From NCBI GenBank assembly GCA_002292945.1, contig DBCG01000017.1, positions 1 through 10,004 of the forward strand: a stretch of DNA of 10,004 bases, written 5' to 3'. A program made the position numbers and the translations under genes. The notes beneath the pieces are model-generated. The model ran no database searches. It was not told where the DNA came from and saw only the letters and a program-made list of their open reading frames with translations. Each line of letters opens with the position of its first letter. The first letter of the stretch is position 1. Shown one piece after another: positions 1 to 6,732 of this stretch. The DNA is from Proteobacteria bacterium UBA964. GTDB taxonomy: Bacteria; Pseudomonadota; Gammaproteobacteria; Steroidobacterales; Steroidobacteraceae.

Positions 1-551
1 ATCTGCACGGGCTGAACATCGACGCGCAGCACAGCTCGTTCGAGGACATGCAGCTCGCACCGCAGAGCCTGGACGGTATGTTCTGCCGTTGGGCGCTCGC
101 CTGGGTGCCGGACCCCGAGGGCGTGCTCGCGAAGGTGAAGACCGCGCTCAAGCCCGGCGGTCGGATGGTCATCCAGGAGTATTTTCATTGGCCGTTGTTC
201 CAGACGGAACCGCAGTTCCCAGCGCTCACCAAGGGGATCGCTGCAGCTTATCGCTCCATGAAAGAGCAGCCGGGTGACATCGATGTCGGCAGGCACATCC
301 CGGCGATGGCGGCCCGCGTCGGCCTGAAGGTGCTGCACACCCGGCCCATCGGCAAGCTCGCCGCGCCCTCGGAGCTCACCTGGGAGTGGCCCCGCTCGTT
401 CCTGCGGATCTATCTCGCGAAGGTCGCCGAGCGCGGCTTGCTCACCACCGACGAGGCGACCGCTGCGCTTGCCGACCTCGATCGGCTGAGCGCGATCCCC
501 GAGGCGCGCATCCTGTGCCCGGTGGTGATGGAGACCGTGCTCGAGGTCTGA
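1..551 (+). CDS. SAM-dependent methyltransferase, C-terminal part (5' end outside window)
   Basis: The reading frame is open from base 3, with no stop before TGA at 549-551, so the start and the SAM-binding glycine-rich motif I lie upstream of the window. The visible part fits the second half of a class I Rossmann-fold methyltransferase. A D/E-rich stretch (SSFEDM) is followed by the strand SLDGMFCRWALAWV, then a helix (PDPEGVLAKVKTALKPGG) and a strand (RMVIQEYF), the usual 'L-kPGG-r-vi' signature of UbiE/methyltransf_11-type enzymes. The remaining ~120 residues would form the substrate-side lid and are rich in Trp, Arg and Pro. Substrate cannot be told from this part. It is separated by 76 bases from the next plus-strand gene, so co-transcription is possible but not shown. 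An internal ATG at 48 is not the real start, because homology-like sequence continues upstream of it. Confidence 0.85.
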   Translation, partial: LHGLNIDAQHSSFEDMQLAPQSLDGMFCRWALAWVPDPEGVLAKVKTALKPGGRMVIQEYFHWPLFQTEPQFPALTKGIAAAYRSMKEQPGDIDVGRHIPAMAARVGLKVLHTRPIGKLAAPSELTWEWPRSFLRIYLAKVAERGLLTTDEATAALADLDRLSAIPEARILCPVVMETVLEV

Positions 552-614
552 GCGGGCACGGAACTTGTCGCGGTCCGCGCGGTCTTGGAACAAAGGCTGA
601 GTTCAGGGCCGTCT

Positions 615-627
615 AAGGGGGGATGCC
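615..627 (+). promoter_or_regulatory. Shine-Dalgarno of the 590-aa membrane protein gene
   Basis: AAGGGGGG at 615-622 ends five bases before the ATG at 628. It is the only purine-rich tract nearby and fixes this start. No convincing -35/-10 pair was found in the 552-614 gap. Confidence 0.6.
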
Positions 628-2400
628 ATGCTCTTTCTGATCTACGGCGCCATCGGTGCCATTCTCGCGGGTGCCAGCTCTTTCGCGGTGAACCGCTCGT
701 TTGTCGCCTCGGCGCAGATCGCGGGGTTCGCGTTCGTCGTCCTCGGACTTGCGGGCTGGCTGCTCATGCCGACGCTCGCTTGGAACTTCGGCGGTGTCTG
801 GTGGTTCGTGATCGCGAGCGCGGCGATCGGTGCCGGTCTCGGCTGGTTCACCCCGGGCGACAAAAGCGTTTGGGCCACTTCCCTCCCGTTCTTCATCGCC
901 ATCATCGGCGTGGTGCTGGCGTTCGTGACGACCACGCCCATGTTCCACGCCGCGGACTACCGCAAGTTGCTCGGCCCGGTCGCCGAGTCCCGATTCACGG
1001 ACGATGTCTCGCCGGTGGATCTTCGCCAGGTCCGCATCGTCGATAGCGCGCTCGCCCACAACATCGGTCAGAAGCGATTGGGCGAGATCCCGGGTCTTGG
1101 CTCGCGCGTCGAGCTCGGGGCCATGAACATCCAGCTGCTCGACGGTTGCTTCACCATCCGCGAGTACGACGGGTCCGTCAGGGAGCTCTGCTTCGATGAC
1201 GAGTTCATGTGGGCGGGTCCGCTGATCCACGACGGATTCTTGCGGTGGTTCAGCCACGATGTCACGCCGGGCTATGTGGTGGTGTCCGCGACCGACGCTT
1301 CGAAGGTCTATATGGTGACTTCCGTCGCGCCCACGGGGGTTTCTGCGCTTCCCGATGGTGGGCTGCGACTGCGCTACCTGCGGGCCGGGGCTTATTTCGG
1401 CGACGACCTGCAGCGGCACCTTCGCTCCAACGGATTCGTGTCCGCCGGGTTGACCGAGGGCGCGTTCGAGATCCGTGACGATGGCCGGCCGTTCTGGGTG
1501 GTCACGCGATACGCGAAGCGCATCGGTTTCTCGGGCGAGGATCCGACGGGCATCGTGCTGGTCGATGCCCAGACGGGCGCCATCGAGGAGCACGACATCG
1601 CCGGTGCGCCGGCGTGGGTCGACCGCGTACAGCCCAAAGATTTTGTGGTCGAGCAGCTCGACGACTGGGGCAAGTATGTGCGCGGCTGGTGGAACAGTCT
1701 GTTCTCCCGGCTGGATGTCATCCAGACCACCCCGGGCATGAGCCTCGTCTACGGCTCCGACGGCCGCACCAGTTGGTACACGGGCATGCAGTCCGCCGGT
1801 GCCGATGACGGGACGGTGGGATTCGTGCTGGTCGACACGCGCACGAAGAAGGTGCGCTGGTATCGCATGCCCGGTGCCATGGAGACGTCGGCACAGAGCG
1901 CGGCCGAGAACGCTCGTGGCGTGCGTGAGGCGGGCTTCGAGGCGACCTTCCCGGTGCTCTACAACATCGGCGGCATCCCGACCTACCTCACCACCCTGAA
2001 GGGCGACGACGGGCTCGTGAAGATGTTCGGTTTTGTGAGCGCCCAGAACCTCATGGTGGTGGGCGTGGACAGCACCATCCAGGATGCGCTGCGCAACTAC
2101 CAGAACAGCCTGCAACAGCAGGGGCGCACGCTGGTCGCCGACGATCTCGTCAAGCAGCAGAGACTCGAGGCCGAGGTGCTCGCGATCGCGCGCGAGCGTC
2201 GCGGTGACATCGAGTACTACTACCTCATCCTGAAAGGGCGCGAGGACACCGAGTTCTACGCCGCGCCGGAGCTCAGCCCCGAGCTCAAGTGGACGCGCGT
2301 GGGTGACACGGTCGCGATCGACTTCGACGAGGGAAAGCTGCGCTCCGTGCTGATCAACACCTTCGACAACCCGCGTCTGGCGCTGGTGATGGCACCTTGA
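628..2400 (+). CDS. Uncharacterised 590-aa membrane-anchored protein with duplicated soluble domain
   Basis: I do not recognise a named family with certainty. Residues 1-105 hold four hydrophobic segments (about 3-21, 30-50, 56-76, 86-103), so the N-terminus is a membrane anchor. The remaining ~485 residues are soluble and rich in beta-strand patterns. Two stretches resemble each other: about 289-330 (W-V-TRYA, then D-TGIVLVDAQTGAI, then IAGA) and about 383-417 (WYTGMQSAGADDGTVGFVLVDTRTKKVRWYRMPGA). The pattern, a Trp strand, then G-(I/F)VLVD-(A/T)-(Q/R)-T, then a turn and another strand, recalls PepSY-type alpha/beta repeats. After the second repeat come the motifs EATFPVLYNIGGIPTYLTTLKG and GLVKMFGFV; from memory, similar motifs occur in large unannotated proteins of Firmicutes. 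There is a single Cys pair (C174, C188). The start is set by a strong Shine-Dalgarno. The next gene, vapB, has its own promoter, so this gene is probably a single transcription unit. Function is unknown. Confidence 0.85.
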   Translation: MLFLIYGAIGAILAGASSFAVNRSFVASAQIAGFAFVVLGLAGWLLMPTLAWNFGGVWWFVIASAAIGAGLGWFTPGDKSVWATSLPFFIAIIGVVLAFVTTTPMFHAADYRKLLGPVAESRFTDDVSPVDLRQVRIVDSALAHNIGQKRLGEIPGLGSRVELGAMNIQLLDGCFTIREYDGSVRELCFDDEFMWAGPLIHDGFLRWFSHDVTPGYVVVSATDASKVYMVTSVAPTGVSALPDGGLRLRYLRAGAYFGDDLQRHLRSNGFVSAGLTEGAFEIRDDGRPFWVVTRYAKRIGFSGEDPTGIVLVDAQTGAIEEHDIAGAPAWVDRVQPKDFVVEQLDDWGKYVRGWWNSLFSRLDVIQTTPGMSLVYGSDGRTSWYTGMQSAGADDGTVGFVLVDTRTKKVRWYRMPGAMETSAQSAAENARGVREAGFEATFPVLYNIGGIPTYLTTLKGDDGLVKMFGFVSAQNLMVVGVDSTIQDALRNYQNSLQQQGRTLVADDLVKQQRLEAEVLAIARERRGDIEYYYLILKGREDTEFYAAPELSPELKWTRVGDTVAIDFDEGKLRSVLINTFDNPRLALVMAP

Positions 2401-2409
2401 TGGAGTATT

Positions 2410-2438
2410 TTGACATCTGATGCGCGCGTAGATAGCAT
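2410..2438 (+). promoter_or_regulatory. vapBC promoter (-35 TTGACA, -10 TAGCAT, 17-bp spacer)
   Basis: TTGACA at 2410-2415 is a perfect sigma-70 -35 hexamer. After exactly 17 bases TAGCAT at 2433-2438 matches the -10 consensus at four of six positions, including the first T-A and the last T. The predicted transcription start falls near 2445, one or two bases before the vapB ATG at 2447. No Shine-Dalgarno is present between 2420 and 2446, so the message looks leaderless. Confidence 0.7.
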
Positions 2439-2451
2439 CACGCATCATGCG
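2418..2451 (+). promoter_or_regulatory. Candidate VapB/VapBC operator palindromes over the promoter and start codon
   Basis: CGCAT-C-ATGCG at 2441-2451 is a perfect 5+1+5 palindrome centred on base 2446 and covering the vapB ATG. A second arm TGATGCG at 2418-2424 pairs with CGCATCA at 2441-2447, so the same half-site (ATGCG) appears three times, counting both strands, within 34 bp spanning the -10 box. VapB ribbon-helix-helix proteins usually repress their own promoter through inverted repeats in this position. That this is the operator is inference from its placement. Confidence 0.5.
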
Positions 2452-2722
2452 CACCACGATCGACATCGACGATCCCATCCTGAAGAAGATCAAGGCCATC
2501 CAAGCCCGTGACGGTCGTTCCTTAGGCCGGCTGGTGTCGGATCTCCTCGCGCAGGCGCTCGCCAGCGAGGTCAAAGAGGCCGCGCCGCAGTACTTCGCTT
2601 GGACCGCGAGCGCCGGGGCGCTGCGCGTGGACCTCGCCGATAAGGATGCGGTGTACGAGGCGCTCGACGACGCGGGTGACCACCCGCCCGAGGGAGCCCC
2701 ACTGAAACCCTCGCGCCGATGA
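2447..2722 (+). CDS. vapB: VapB-type ribbon-helix-helix antitoxin
   Basis: This 91-residue protein is the antitoxin of a type II module. It should bind and neutralise the adjacent PIN-domain RNase and repress the operon. Residues 1-40 form a ribbon-helix-helix DNA-binding unit: the strand MRTTIDIDD, helix one PILKKIKAIQARDG, the turn RSLGR, and helix two LVSDLLAQAL. The C-terminal half carries the FxW...RVDLADKDAVYEALDD pattern typical of antitoxins paired with this VapC subfamily, which wraps the toxin. The last residues (about 79-91) are Pro/Arg-rich and probably disordered. The start follows from the canonical beta-strand beginning at Met1. There is no Shine-Dalgarno, and the predicted transcript begins almost at the ATG. 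Its stop overlaps the vapC start (ATGA at 2719-2722), implying translational coupling. Confidence 0.85.
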   Translation: MRTTIDIDDPILKKIKAIQARDGRSLGRLVSDLLAQALASEVKEAAPQYFAWTASAGALRVDLADKDAVYEALDDAGDHPPEGAPLKPSRR

Positions 2723-3153
2723 GCTTCGCGATCGACGTCAACCTGCTCGTCTACGCCTCCGCCAAAGGCGCACCGCAGCACGCGGCCGCGAGCGCATTCC
2801 TGCGCGACTGCGTGCGCGGCCCCGAGGTGTTCTATGTCGCGTGGCTGAGCCTCATGAGCTACGCGCGTCTCGTGACCCATCCGAAGATCCTGCAGACCCC
2901 GCTCACCGCCGCGCAGGCGCAGCGCAACATCGAGGCGCTGCTGAGCGTGCCTCACTGCCGCACGCTCACCGAGCAGGAAGGCTTCTGGTCGGTGTACCTC
3001 GAGTGCGCGCAGGGTTTGCCGGTGCGCGGCAACGCCGTACCGGACACCCACCTCGCAGCGATCCTGAAACAGAACGGCGTGACGCGGCTCTACACCGCCG
3101 ATCGCGACTTCCGCCGCTTCGACTTCCTGAAGGTCATCGACCCGATCGGTTGA
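2719..3153 (+). CDS. vapC: VapC-type PIN-domain toxin (ribonuclease)
   Basis: This 144-residue protein spans a full PIN domain, the usual size for VapC. It is a predicted Mg2+-dependent endoribonuclease that targets translation-related RNA when freed from VapB. The first acidic residue is D6 in the opening strand (FAIDVNLLVYA). D109 sits in GNAVPDTHLAAI, and D128 and D130 in the TADRDFRRF strand. The long helix around 40-56 (VAWLSLMSYARLVTHPKIL) matches the subfamily that has 'LRIVTHPRVF', close to the Mycobacterium PIN family TIGR00028. At the site where many VapC proteins carry the second catalytic Glu, this protein has Ser/Met; the nearest Glu is E36. The start overlaps the vapB stop by four bases. 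The gene ends 12 bases from the convergent histidine kinase stop. PIN-toxin identity is secure; the cleavage target is unknown. Confidence 0.87.
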   Translation: MSFAIDVNLLVYASAKGAPQHAAASAFLRDCVRGPEVFYVAWLSLMSYARLVTHPKILQTPLTAAQAQRNIEALLSVPHCRTLTEQEGFWSVYLECAQGLPVRGNAVPDTHLAAILKQNGVTRLYTADRDFRRFDFLKVIDPIG

Positions 3154-3165
3154 TGGTTTCGGCGC

Positions 3166-4452
3166 TCAGCCATCGAGCGGTTCACTGCGTGCGTCGGGGA
3201 AGCGTATCTCGACGCGGGTGCCGACGCCCGGGCTGCTCTCGATGGTCACCGGCCAGCCGAAGCGGTCCGACAGCCGGCGAACGATGGTGAGCCCGACGCC
3301 GTGACCGCCGCGCCGGGCGCTGTCGCCGCGGACGAACGGTTGGTACATCGCATCGAGCTGCTCCGGAGCCATGCCGACGCCGGTGTCGCGGATGACGACC
3401 GAGGCCTCTCCGACCTCCACCGTCACCTCCCCGGCATCCGTGTAGGAGAACGCGTTGCGCAGCAGGTTGCCGAGCAGCACCGGCAGCACCTTCTCAGGCG
3501 CATCGACGGACAGGCGGTGCGTGGCGGTGAGCCGCGACTCGATGGGGCGACCGGCGGCGAGCAGACGCGCCCGGTCGAGTTCGTCGGCGAGCACATCGTT
3601 GATGCAGGTGTCCTCGACGGGCAGACCGGTCTGCGACTCCCGGGCGAGCAGCAGGAAGGCGCTGGTGAGCTCCTCCATGTCGCGCGATGCACGCGAGATG
3701 CGCGCTACGGACCGGCGGCTCGCCTCGCTGAGCCCGGTGTCGGTCTCGAGCATGCCGGCAGCCAATTGGATCACCGTGAGCGGGCTGCGCAGTTCGTGGC
3801 TGGCATCGCGGGTGAAGTCGCGTTCGCGTGCGACGAATTCATTGAGACGCTGGGCGTAGCGGTTGAGCGCTTCGGCGAGCTCGCGCACCTCGTCGTCGGC
3901 GTCCTTCGGCAGCTGGGCGGGGTCGAGCTGCGCGGGATCCGGCGACGCCGGGTCGAGCCCGCGCACCGCCCGTGCCAGCGCGATGATGGGCGAGAACGCG
4001 CGGCGGGAGGCGCGGAATGCAAGCCAGGTCGTCAGGTACAGCACCAGCAGCACCATCGCGAGCGGAAGCAGGCCGAACATGGTGGCGAGCTTGCCGACGC
4101 CGCTGCGGTCGAACATCAGGTACAGACGTTCACCGCCCCGGTCCGACACGAGGACCACGGTATCGACGCCGTCGACCACCCGGTCGTGATAGCCGGGGGG
4201 CAGGCCCGCGATCGACGCTGGCGCGGAGCCGAGGTGGCCGGTGAGGTTCACGGTCGCCGGCAGCGGGAACGCCGGGTCGCGCTCGTGCTGCTCCCAGAAA
4301 TGTGCGCTTTCTTCGCTCAAGGCCTGACGGATCAGCACGCCTTCGAGCAGCAGGCTGGCGAGGAACACGCCGACCACTGCCGCTGCGCCGATGAACACGG
4401 CCTGCAGCAGGAAAGCGCGACCGAGCCGCGCACGCACTCCGCTAGCGGCCAT
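3166..4452 (-). CDS. Two-component sensor histidine kinase
   Basis: This 428-residue inner-membrane kinase is the partner of the response regulator just upstream. TM1 is about residues 12-40, the periplasmic sensor about 41-121 (short, Pro/Gly-rich, no recognisable ligand fold) and TM2 about 122-146. A HAMP-like linker (about 147-208) is followed by the HisKA H-box ASHELRSPLTV with phospho-acceptor H219. The HATPase domain has an N-box (LLGNLLRNAFSYT; N329, N333), a G1 box DTGVGM (356-361), an F-box QPFVRG and a G2 box GHGVGLTI (383-390). The ATG at 4452 is chosen because it directly precedes the Arg-rich segment before TM1. A GTG nine codons upstream (4479) is possible but would put the start deeper inside the regulator gene. 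It overlaps the regulator by 11 bases, implying coupled synthesis. Architecture resembles the PmrB/QseC/ColS class; the signal cannot be inferred. Confidence 0.9.
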   Translation of the reverse strand: MAASGVRARLGRAFLLQAVFIGAAAVVGVFLASLLLEGVLIRQALSEESAHFWEQHERDPAFPLPATVNLTGHLGSAPASIAGLPPGYHDRVVDGVDTVVLVSDRGGERLYLMFDRSGVGKLATMFGLLPLAMVLLVLYLTTWLAFRASRRAFSPIIALARAVRGLDPASPDPAQLDPAQLPKDADDEVRELAEALNRYAQRLNEFVARERDFTRDASHELRSPLTVIQLAAGMLETDTGLSEASRRSVARISRASRDMEELTSAFLLLARESQTGLPVEDTCINDVLADELDRARLLAAGRPIESRLTATHRLSVDAPEKVLPVLLGNLLRNAFSYTDAGEVTVEVGEASVVIRDTGVGMAPEQLDAMYQPFVRGDSARRGGHGVGLTIVRRLSDRFGWPVTIESSPGVGTRVEIRFPDARSEPLDG

Positions 4453-5146
4453 CGTCGTCCGACAGCCGGTATCCGGCACCGGCGATGGTGTGCAGCAGCG
4501 CGTGTTCGAAGGGCTTGTCGATCGCCTTACGCAGCGAATAGAGATGGCTGCGCAGGGTATCGCTGTCGGGCAGCAGGTCGCCCCAGACCTCGCGCTCGAG
4601 CTGTTGTCGCGTGACGACGCGTGGCGAAGCGCGCATCAGCACCGTGAGCAGCTTGAGTCCGATCGGCGTGAGCGTGAGCGTCTGGCCACCGCGCGCGACC
4701 CGCAGCGTGCCGGTGTCGAGCGTAAGATCGCCGACGGTGTAGATCTCGCGGGCGACCGCTCGACGATGACGGCGGAGGAGGGTGCTGATGCGTGCCTCAA
4801 GCTCGCGGACCTCGAACGGCTTGACGAGGTAGTCGTCCGCACCGGCGCCGAGACCGGTGATCTTGTCGTCGAGGGTGTCGCGGGCCGTGAGCATCAGGAG
4901 CGGCGTGTCGATGCGGGCTTCCTCGCGCAGCTTTCGGCACACCGAGAGTCCGTCGAGCCCGGGCATCATGATGTCGAGCACGATGACATCGTAGGGGTTG
5001 GTCACGGCGAGGTGCAGCCCGGTGATGCCGTCGGCCGCGTAGTCGACCGCGAACCCCCGGTGCTCGAGGTACTCGATGATCGCGCCCGCGATGTCGCGGT
5101 GGTCGTCGACCAGCAATATGTTGGGTTGTCGCGGCTCGTCTGTCAT
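4442..5146 (-). CDS. OmpR/PhoB-family response regulator
   Basis: This 234-residue DNA-binding regulator has a receiver domain (about 8-122) with acidic pocket D14/D15, phospho-acceptor D58 in VLDIMMPGLDG, switch T87 in LTARD, and K109 in the KPF loop. A winged-helix domain (about 136-234) has the recognition-helix region SDTLRSHLYSLRKAID and the wing HTIAGAGYRL. The frame is open to 5311, but the ATG at 5146 is chosen because MTDEPRQPNILLVDD starts the receiver strand normally and the upstream codons are low-complexity Arg/Ala/Pro. No clear Shine-Dalgarno precedes it. It follows the DUF6134 gene by 38 bases and overlaps the kinase gene, so it may sit at the end of the DUF2878-DUF1295-DUF6134 operon. 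The C-terminal domain is reminiscent of ColR-type regulators. Its probable sites are the 11-bp phased repeats at 7322-7347 and 8082-8120. Confidence 0.92.
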   Translation of the reverse strand: MTDEPRQPNILLVDDHRDIAGAIIEYLEHRGFAVDYAADGITGLHLAVTNPYDVIVLDIMMPGLDGLSVCRKLREEARIDTPLLMLTARDTLDDKITGLGAGADDYLVKPFEVRELEARISTLLRRHRRAVAREIYTVGDLTLDTGTLRVARGGQTLTLTPIGLKLLTVLMRASPRVVTRQQLEREVWGDLLPDSDTLRSHLYSLRKAIDKPFEHALLHTIAGAGYRLSDDDGR

Positions 5147-5162
5147 GGCGTCGTCGGTCCGT

Positions 5163-5182
5163 GCCCGCAGTGTACCGCGGGC
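5163..5182 (-). promoter_or_regulatory. Inverted repeat with a -10-like hexamer ahead of the response regulator
   Basis: GCCCGC (5163-5168) and GCGGGC (5177-5182) form a six-base stem around an eight-base loop. On the minus strand the loop contains TACACT (5174-5169), a four-of-six match to the -10 hexamer that would start a transcript near 5162, about 16 bases before the regulator ATG. No -35 is recognisable at 16-18 bp. There is no U-run for a terminator. It could be a weak promoter, an operator or an mRNA hairpin. Confidence 0.25.
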
Positions 5183-5184
5183 GC

Positions 5185-5925
5185 TCAGCGACCGGATGCG
5201 ACGCCGCCGGTCCGGGGCGGCGGTGCCGCCGTCGCGCGGTCCAATTCGCCGATGTTGCGCCGGTAGCGCAGTGTCCGCCCGCCCTCCATCTTGCTGTCGA
5301 GCGCCACCCACTCGTCGCTGTCCGGGGTGTACGCAAGGGTGATGTCGATCCCCTTGCCTTTGATCGCGTAGCGTGCGACGGGCAAGTCGCGGCTACCGAT
5401 ACGCTGGGTGCCTGCTCCGAGCGGCGCGATCCGGACCGGTACATGCTCACCGGTCTGCGAGTTGAGCAGGGTCTGGCTGCGCAGCAGGATACCCTTGTCC
5501 CAGTATGCGAAAGTCGCGACACAATCGCCGAGGGCACGCTCGCCGTCCTTCGTCGCAACGACGAACGCGTTGCCCTGCGCGCGGCCGCTGACGGCAGATT
5601 TTTTTCCGTTGGAGTCGGTGAAGGCGTCGATGGAGCGCAGACAGCCGCCGCGCCAGACTTCGGTGTTGCGGTGGTCGTACGAGAACGCTGTGATCCGCAG
5701 CACCTTGACCTCGAACCGCGCCTGCGTCTCGATGCGTAGGGCTTCGCCTGCTGGCGTCAACGAGAACCGTTGGTAGCCGATCGCGCGGTCGTCCAAGAAC
5801 ACATCGAAGCTCAGCTTGCGGGCGCCGTCGGCGCCGGTGGCCTGCAGCGGGGTCGCGAGCGTCGCGATCAGCGAGGCTGCGACGATGGACAGCGTGTTGA
5901 CGGTTCTCTGGGTCAGCGATCTCAT
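5185..5925 (-). CDS. Secreted DUF6134-family protein
   Basis: This 246-residue exported protein has a signal peptide at residues 1 to ~32 (MRSLTQRTVNTLS basic start, hydrophobic core, cleavage likely near ATGA|DGA). The mature part follows the DUF6134 pattern as I remember it: an opening strand FDVFLDDRAIGYQRFSL, ARFEVKVLRITAFSYDHRNTEVW, a GGCL turn, then TFAYWDKGIL and LLNSQTGEHVPV, ending in strands GRTLRYRRN. Two cysteines are well placed for a disulphide in the periplasm. Function is unknown; the beta-rich fold and the location next to membrane proteins suggest an envelope role. The ATG at 5925 is preferred because GGGAG lies eight bases upstream; an in-frame ATG at 5940 has no Shine-Dalgarno. 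It begins 30 bases after the DUF1295 stop and is followed after 38 bases by the response regulator. An A7 tract (5599-5605) lies in the Lys-Lys codons. Confidence 0.75.
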   Translation of the reverse strand: MRSLTQRTVNTLSIVAASLIATLATPLQATGADGARKLSFDVFLDDRAIGYQRFSLTPAGEALRIETQARFEVKVLRITAFSYDHRNTEVWRGGCLRSIDAFTDSNGKKSAVSGRAQGNAFVVATKDGERALGDCVATFAYWDKGILLRSQTLLNSQTGEHVPVRIAPLGAGTQRIGSRDLPVARYAIKGKGIDITLAYTPDSDEWVALDSKMEGGRTLRYRRNIGELDRATAAPPPRTGGVASGR

Positions 5926-5955
5926 GTTCAGTGCTCCCATGGAGGTCGAGTCGAG

Positions 5956-6732
5956 TCAGGTGTCCCGAGGGGGGGCTGGGAAGAAGGCGTTCGTACGGCG
6001 GATGTAGGCCTGATAGTCGGGGCGGCGCTCACCGATGTCCTTCTCGAGCAGCGCCACGCCCGACACCTTCAGCAACATGAAGGACATCAGCAGCGGGCCG
6101 ATGACACTCCACCACCCGCCGGCGGACAGTGCGATCAGGAAGAATCCCCACCACACGCAGAAGTCGCCGAAGTAGTTCGGATGCCGGGTATAGCGCCACA
6201 GTCCGCTGTCCAGAACCTTGCCACGATTGGCCGGATCGCGCTTGAAGCGCGCGAGCTGCCAGTCGCCGCCCGCCTCGAACACCATCCCGACCAGCCACAG
6301 CGTAGCACCCGCCGCATCCAGCCAGCCGAGTGGGGCTGAAGAGTCGATGGCGGCCAGCAGCGGAAGTGAGATCACCCACGCGAGCGCGGCCTGCAGACCG
6401 AAGACGAGGTAGAGGCTCTTGAAGGCGAAGCCTGGGTCGTTCCGTTCCCGGATCTTCTGGTAGCGGAAGTCTTCGCCGTGTCCGTGGTTGCGCCAGGTGA
6501 TGTACGCAGCGAGCCGGATCGCCCACAGGGCCACCAGCGTGGTCATCAGCCACGCGCGCGGACCCGGCTCGGCTTGGCCGGTCAGATAGACCGTCGCCGC
6601 CAACAGGAACATCAGCGACCACAGGCTGTCGACGATGCTCACGTTGCGCAGCGGCAGACTCAGCAACCAACCGGCGGCCGCGAACAGGGCGAGTGCGGCG
6701 AGACCCTGGAACCAGAGAATGGGTTCAAACAT
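5956..6732 (-). CDS. DUF1295 (steroid 5-alpha-reductase-like) integral membrane protein
   Basis: This 258-residue polytopic inner-membrane protein has hydrophobic segments at about 8-27, 33-51, 60-80, 105-128, 136-155, 188-204 and 206-226. The C-terminal signature GLWRYTRHPNYFGD (177-190), preceded by FEAGGDWQ and followed by LLEKDIGERRPDYQAYIRRTNAFFP, is that of DUF1295. This family is related to steroid 5-alpha-reductases and isoprenylcysteine methyltransferases, in which the RHPNY region forms the NADPH or SAM site. A lipid or isoprenoid reductase, or a methyltransferase, is therefore plausible, but the substrate is unknown. The ATG at 6732 overlaps the DUF2878 stop by eight bases (ATGTTTGA), and AAGAGG lies nine bases upstream, so the pair is translationally coupled. 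The frame extends upstream to 6795, but those residues are non-hydrophobic and overlap the neighbour. A C7 tract lies near the 3' end (5969-5975). Confidence 0.85.
   Translation of the reverse strand: MFEPILWFQGLAALALFAAAGWLLSLPLRNVSIVDSLWSLMFLLAATVYLTGQAEPGPRAWLMTTLVALWAIRLAAYITWRNHGHGEDFRYQKIRERNDPGFAFKSLYLVFGLQAALAWVISLPLLAAIDSSAPLGWLDAAGATLWLVGMVFEAGGDWQLARFKRDPANRGKVLDSGLWRYTRHPNYFGDFCVWWGFFLIALSAGGWWSVIGPLLMSFMLLKVSGVALLEKDIGERRPDYQAYIRRTNAFFPAPPRDT

Noticed and set aside
554..570. Near-match to a sigma-54 promoter (GGGCACG-GAAC-TTGTC)
   Set aside because: The -12 element lacks the invariant GC (it has GT), and no enhancer-binding protein or upstream site is evident.
569..579. CGCGG-T-CCGCG palindrome after the methyltransferase gene as a terminator
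   Set aside because: The loop would be too small for a stable hairpin of useful length and no U-run follows.
613..3051. A stop-free minus-strand frame of 812 codons opposite the 590-aa gene and vapBC
   Set aside because: It lies antisense to three genes with clear protein signatures, is rich in His/Arg/Glu/Ala/Gly with no coherent domain, and spans gene boundaries. Such open antisense frames are common in GC-rich DNA.
3301..5266. Long plus-strand open frames opposite the histidine kinase and response regulator
   Set aside because: The minus-strand products carry every expected catalytic motif; the plus-strand products are low-complexity Arg/Gly/Ala/Glu sequences without any fold signature.
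5147..5311. A 55-residue N-terminal extension of the response regulator
   Set aside because: The extra residues are Arg/Ala/Pro-rich and overlap the end of the DUF6134 gene; the receiver domain begins normally at the ATG at 5146.
5595..5610. T-run as a possible intrinsic terminator
   Set aside because: It lies inside a well-supported coding region with no GC-rich stem before it; the same holds for the T-run at 8886-8892.
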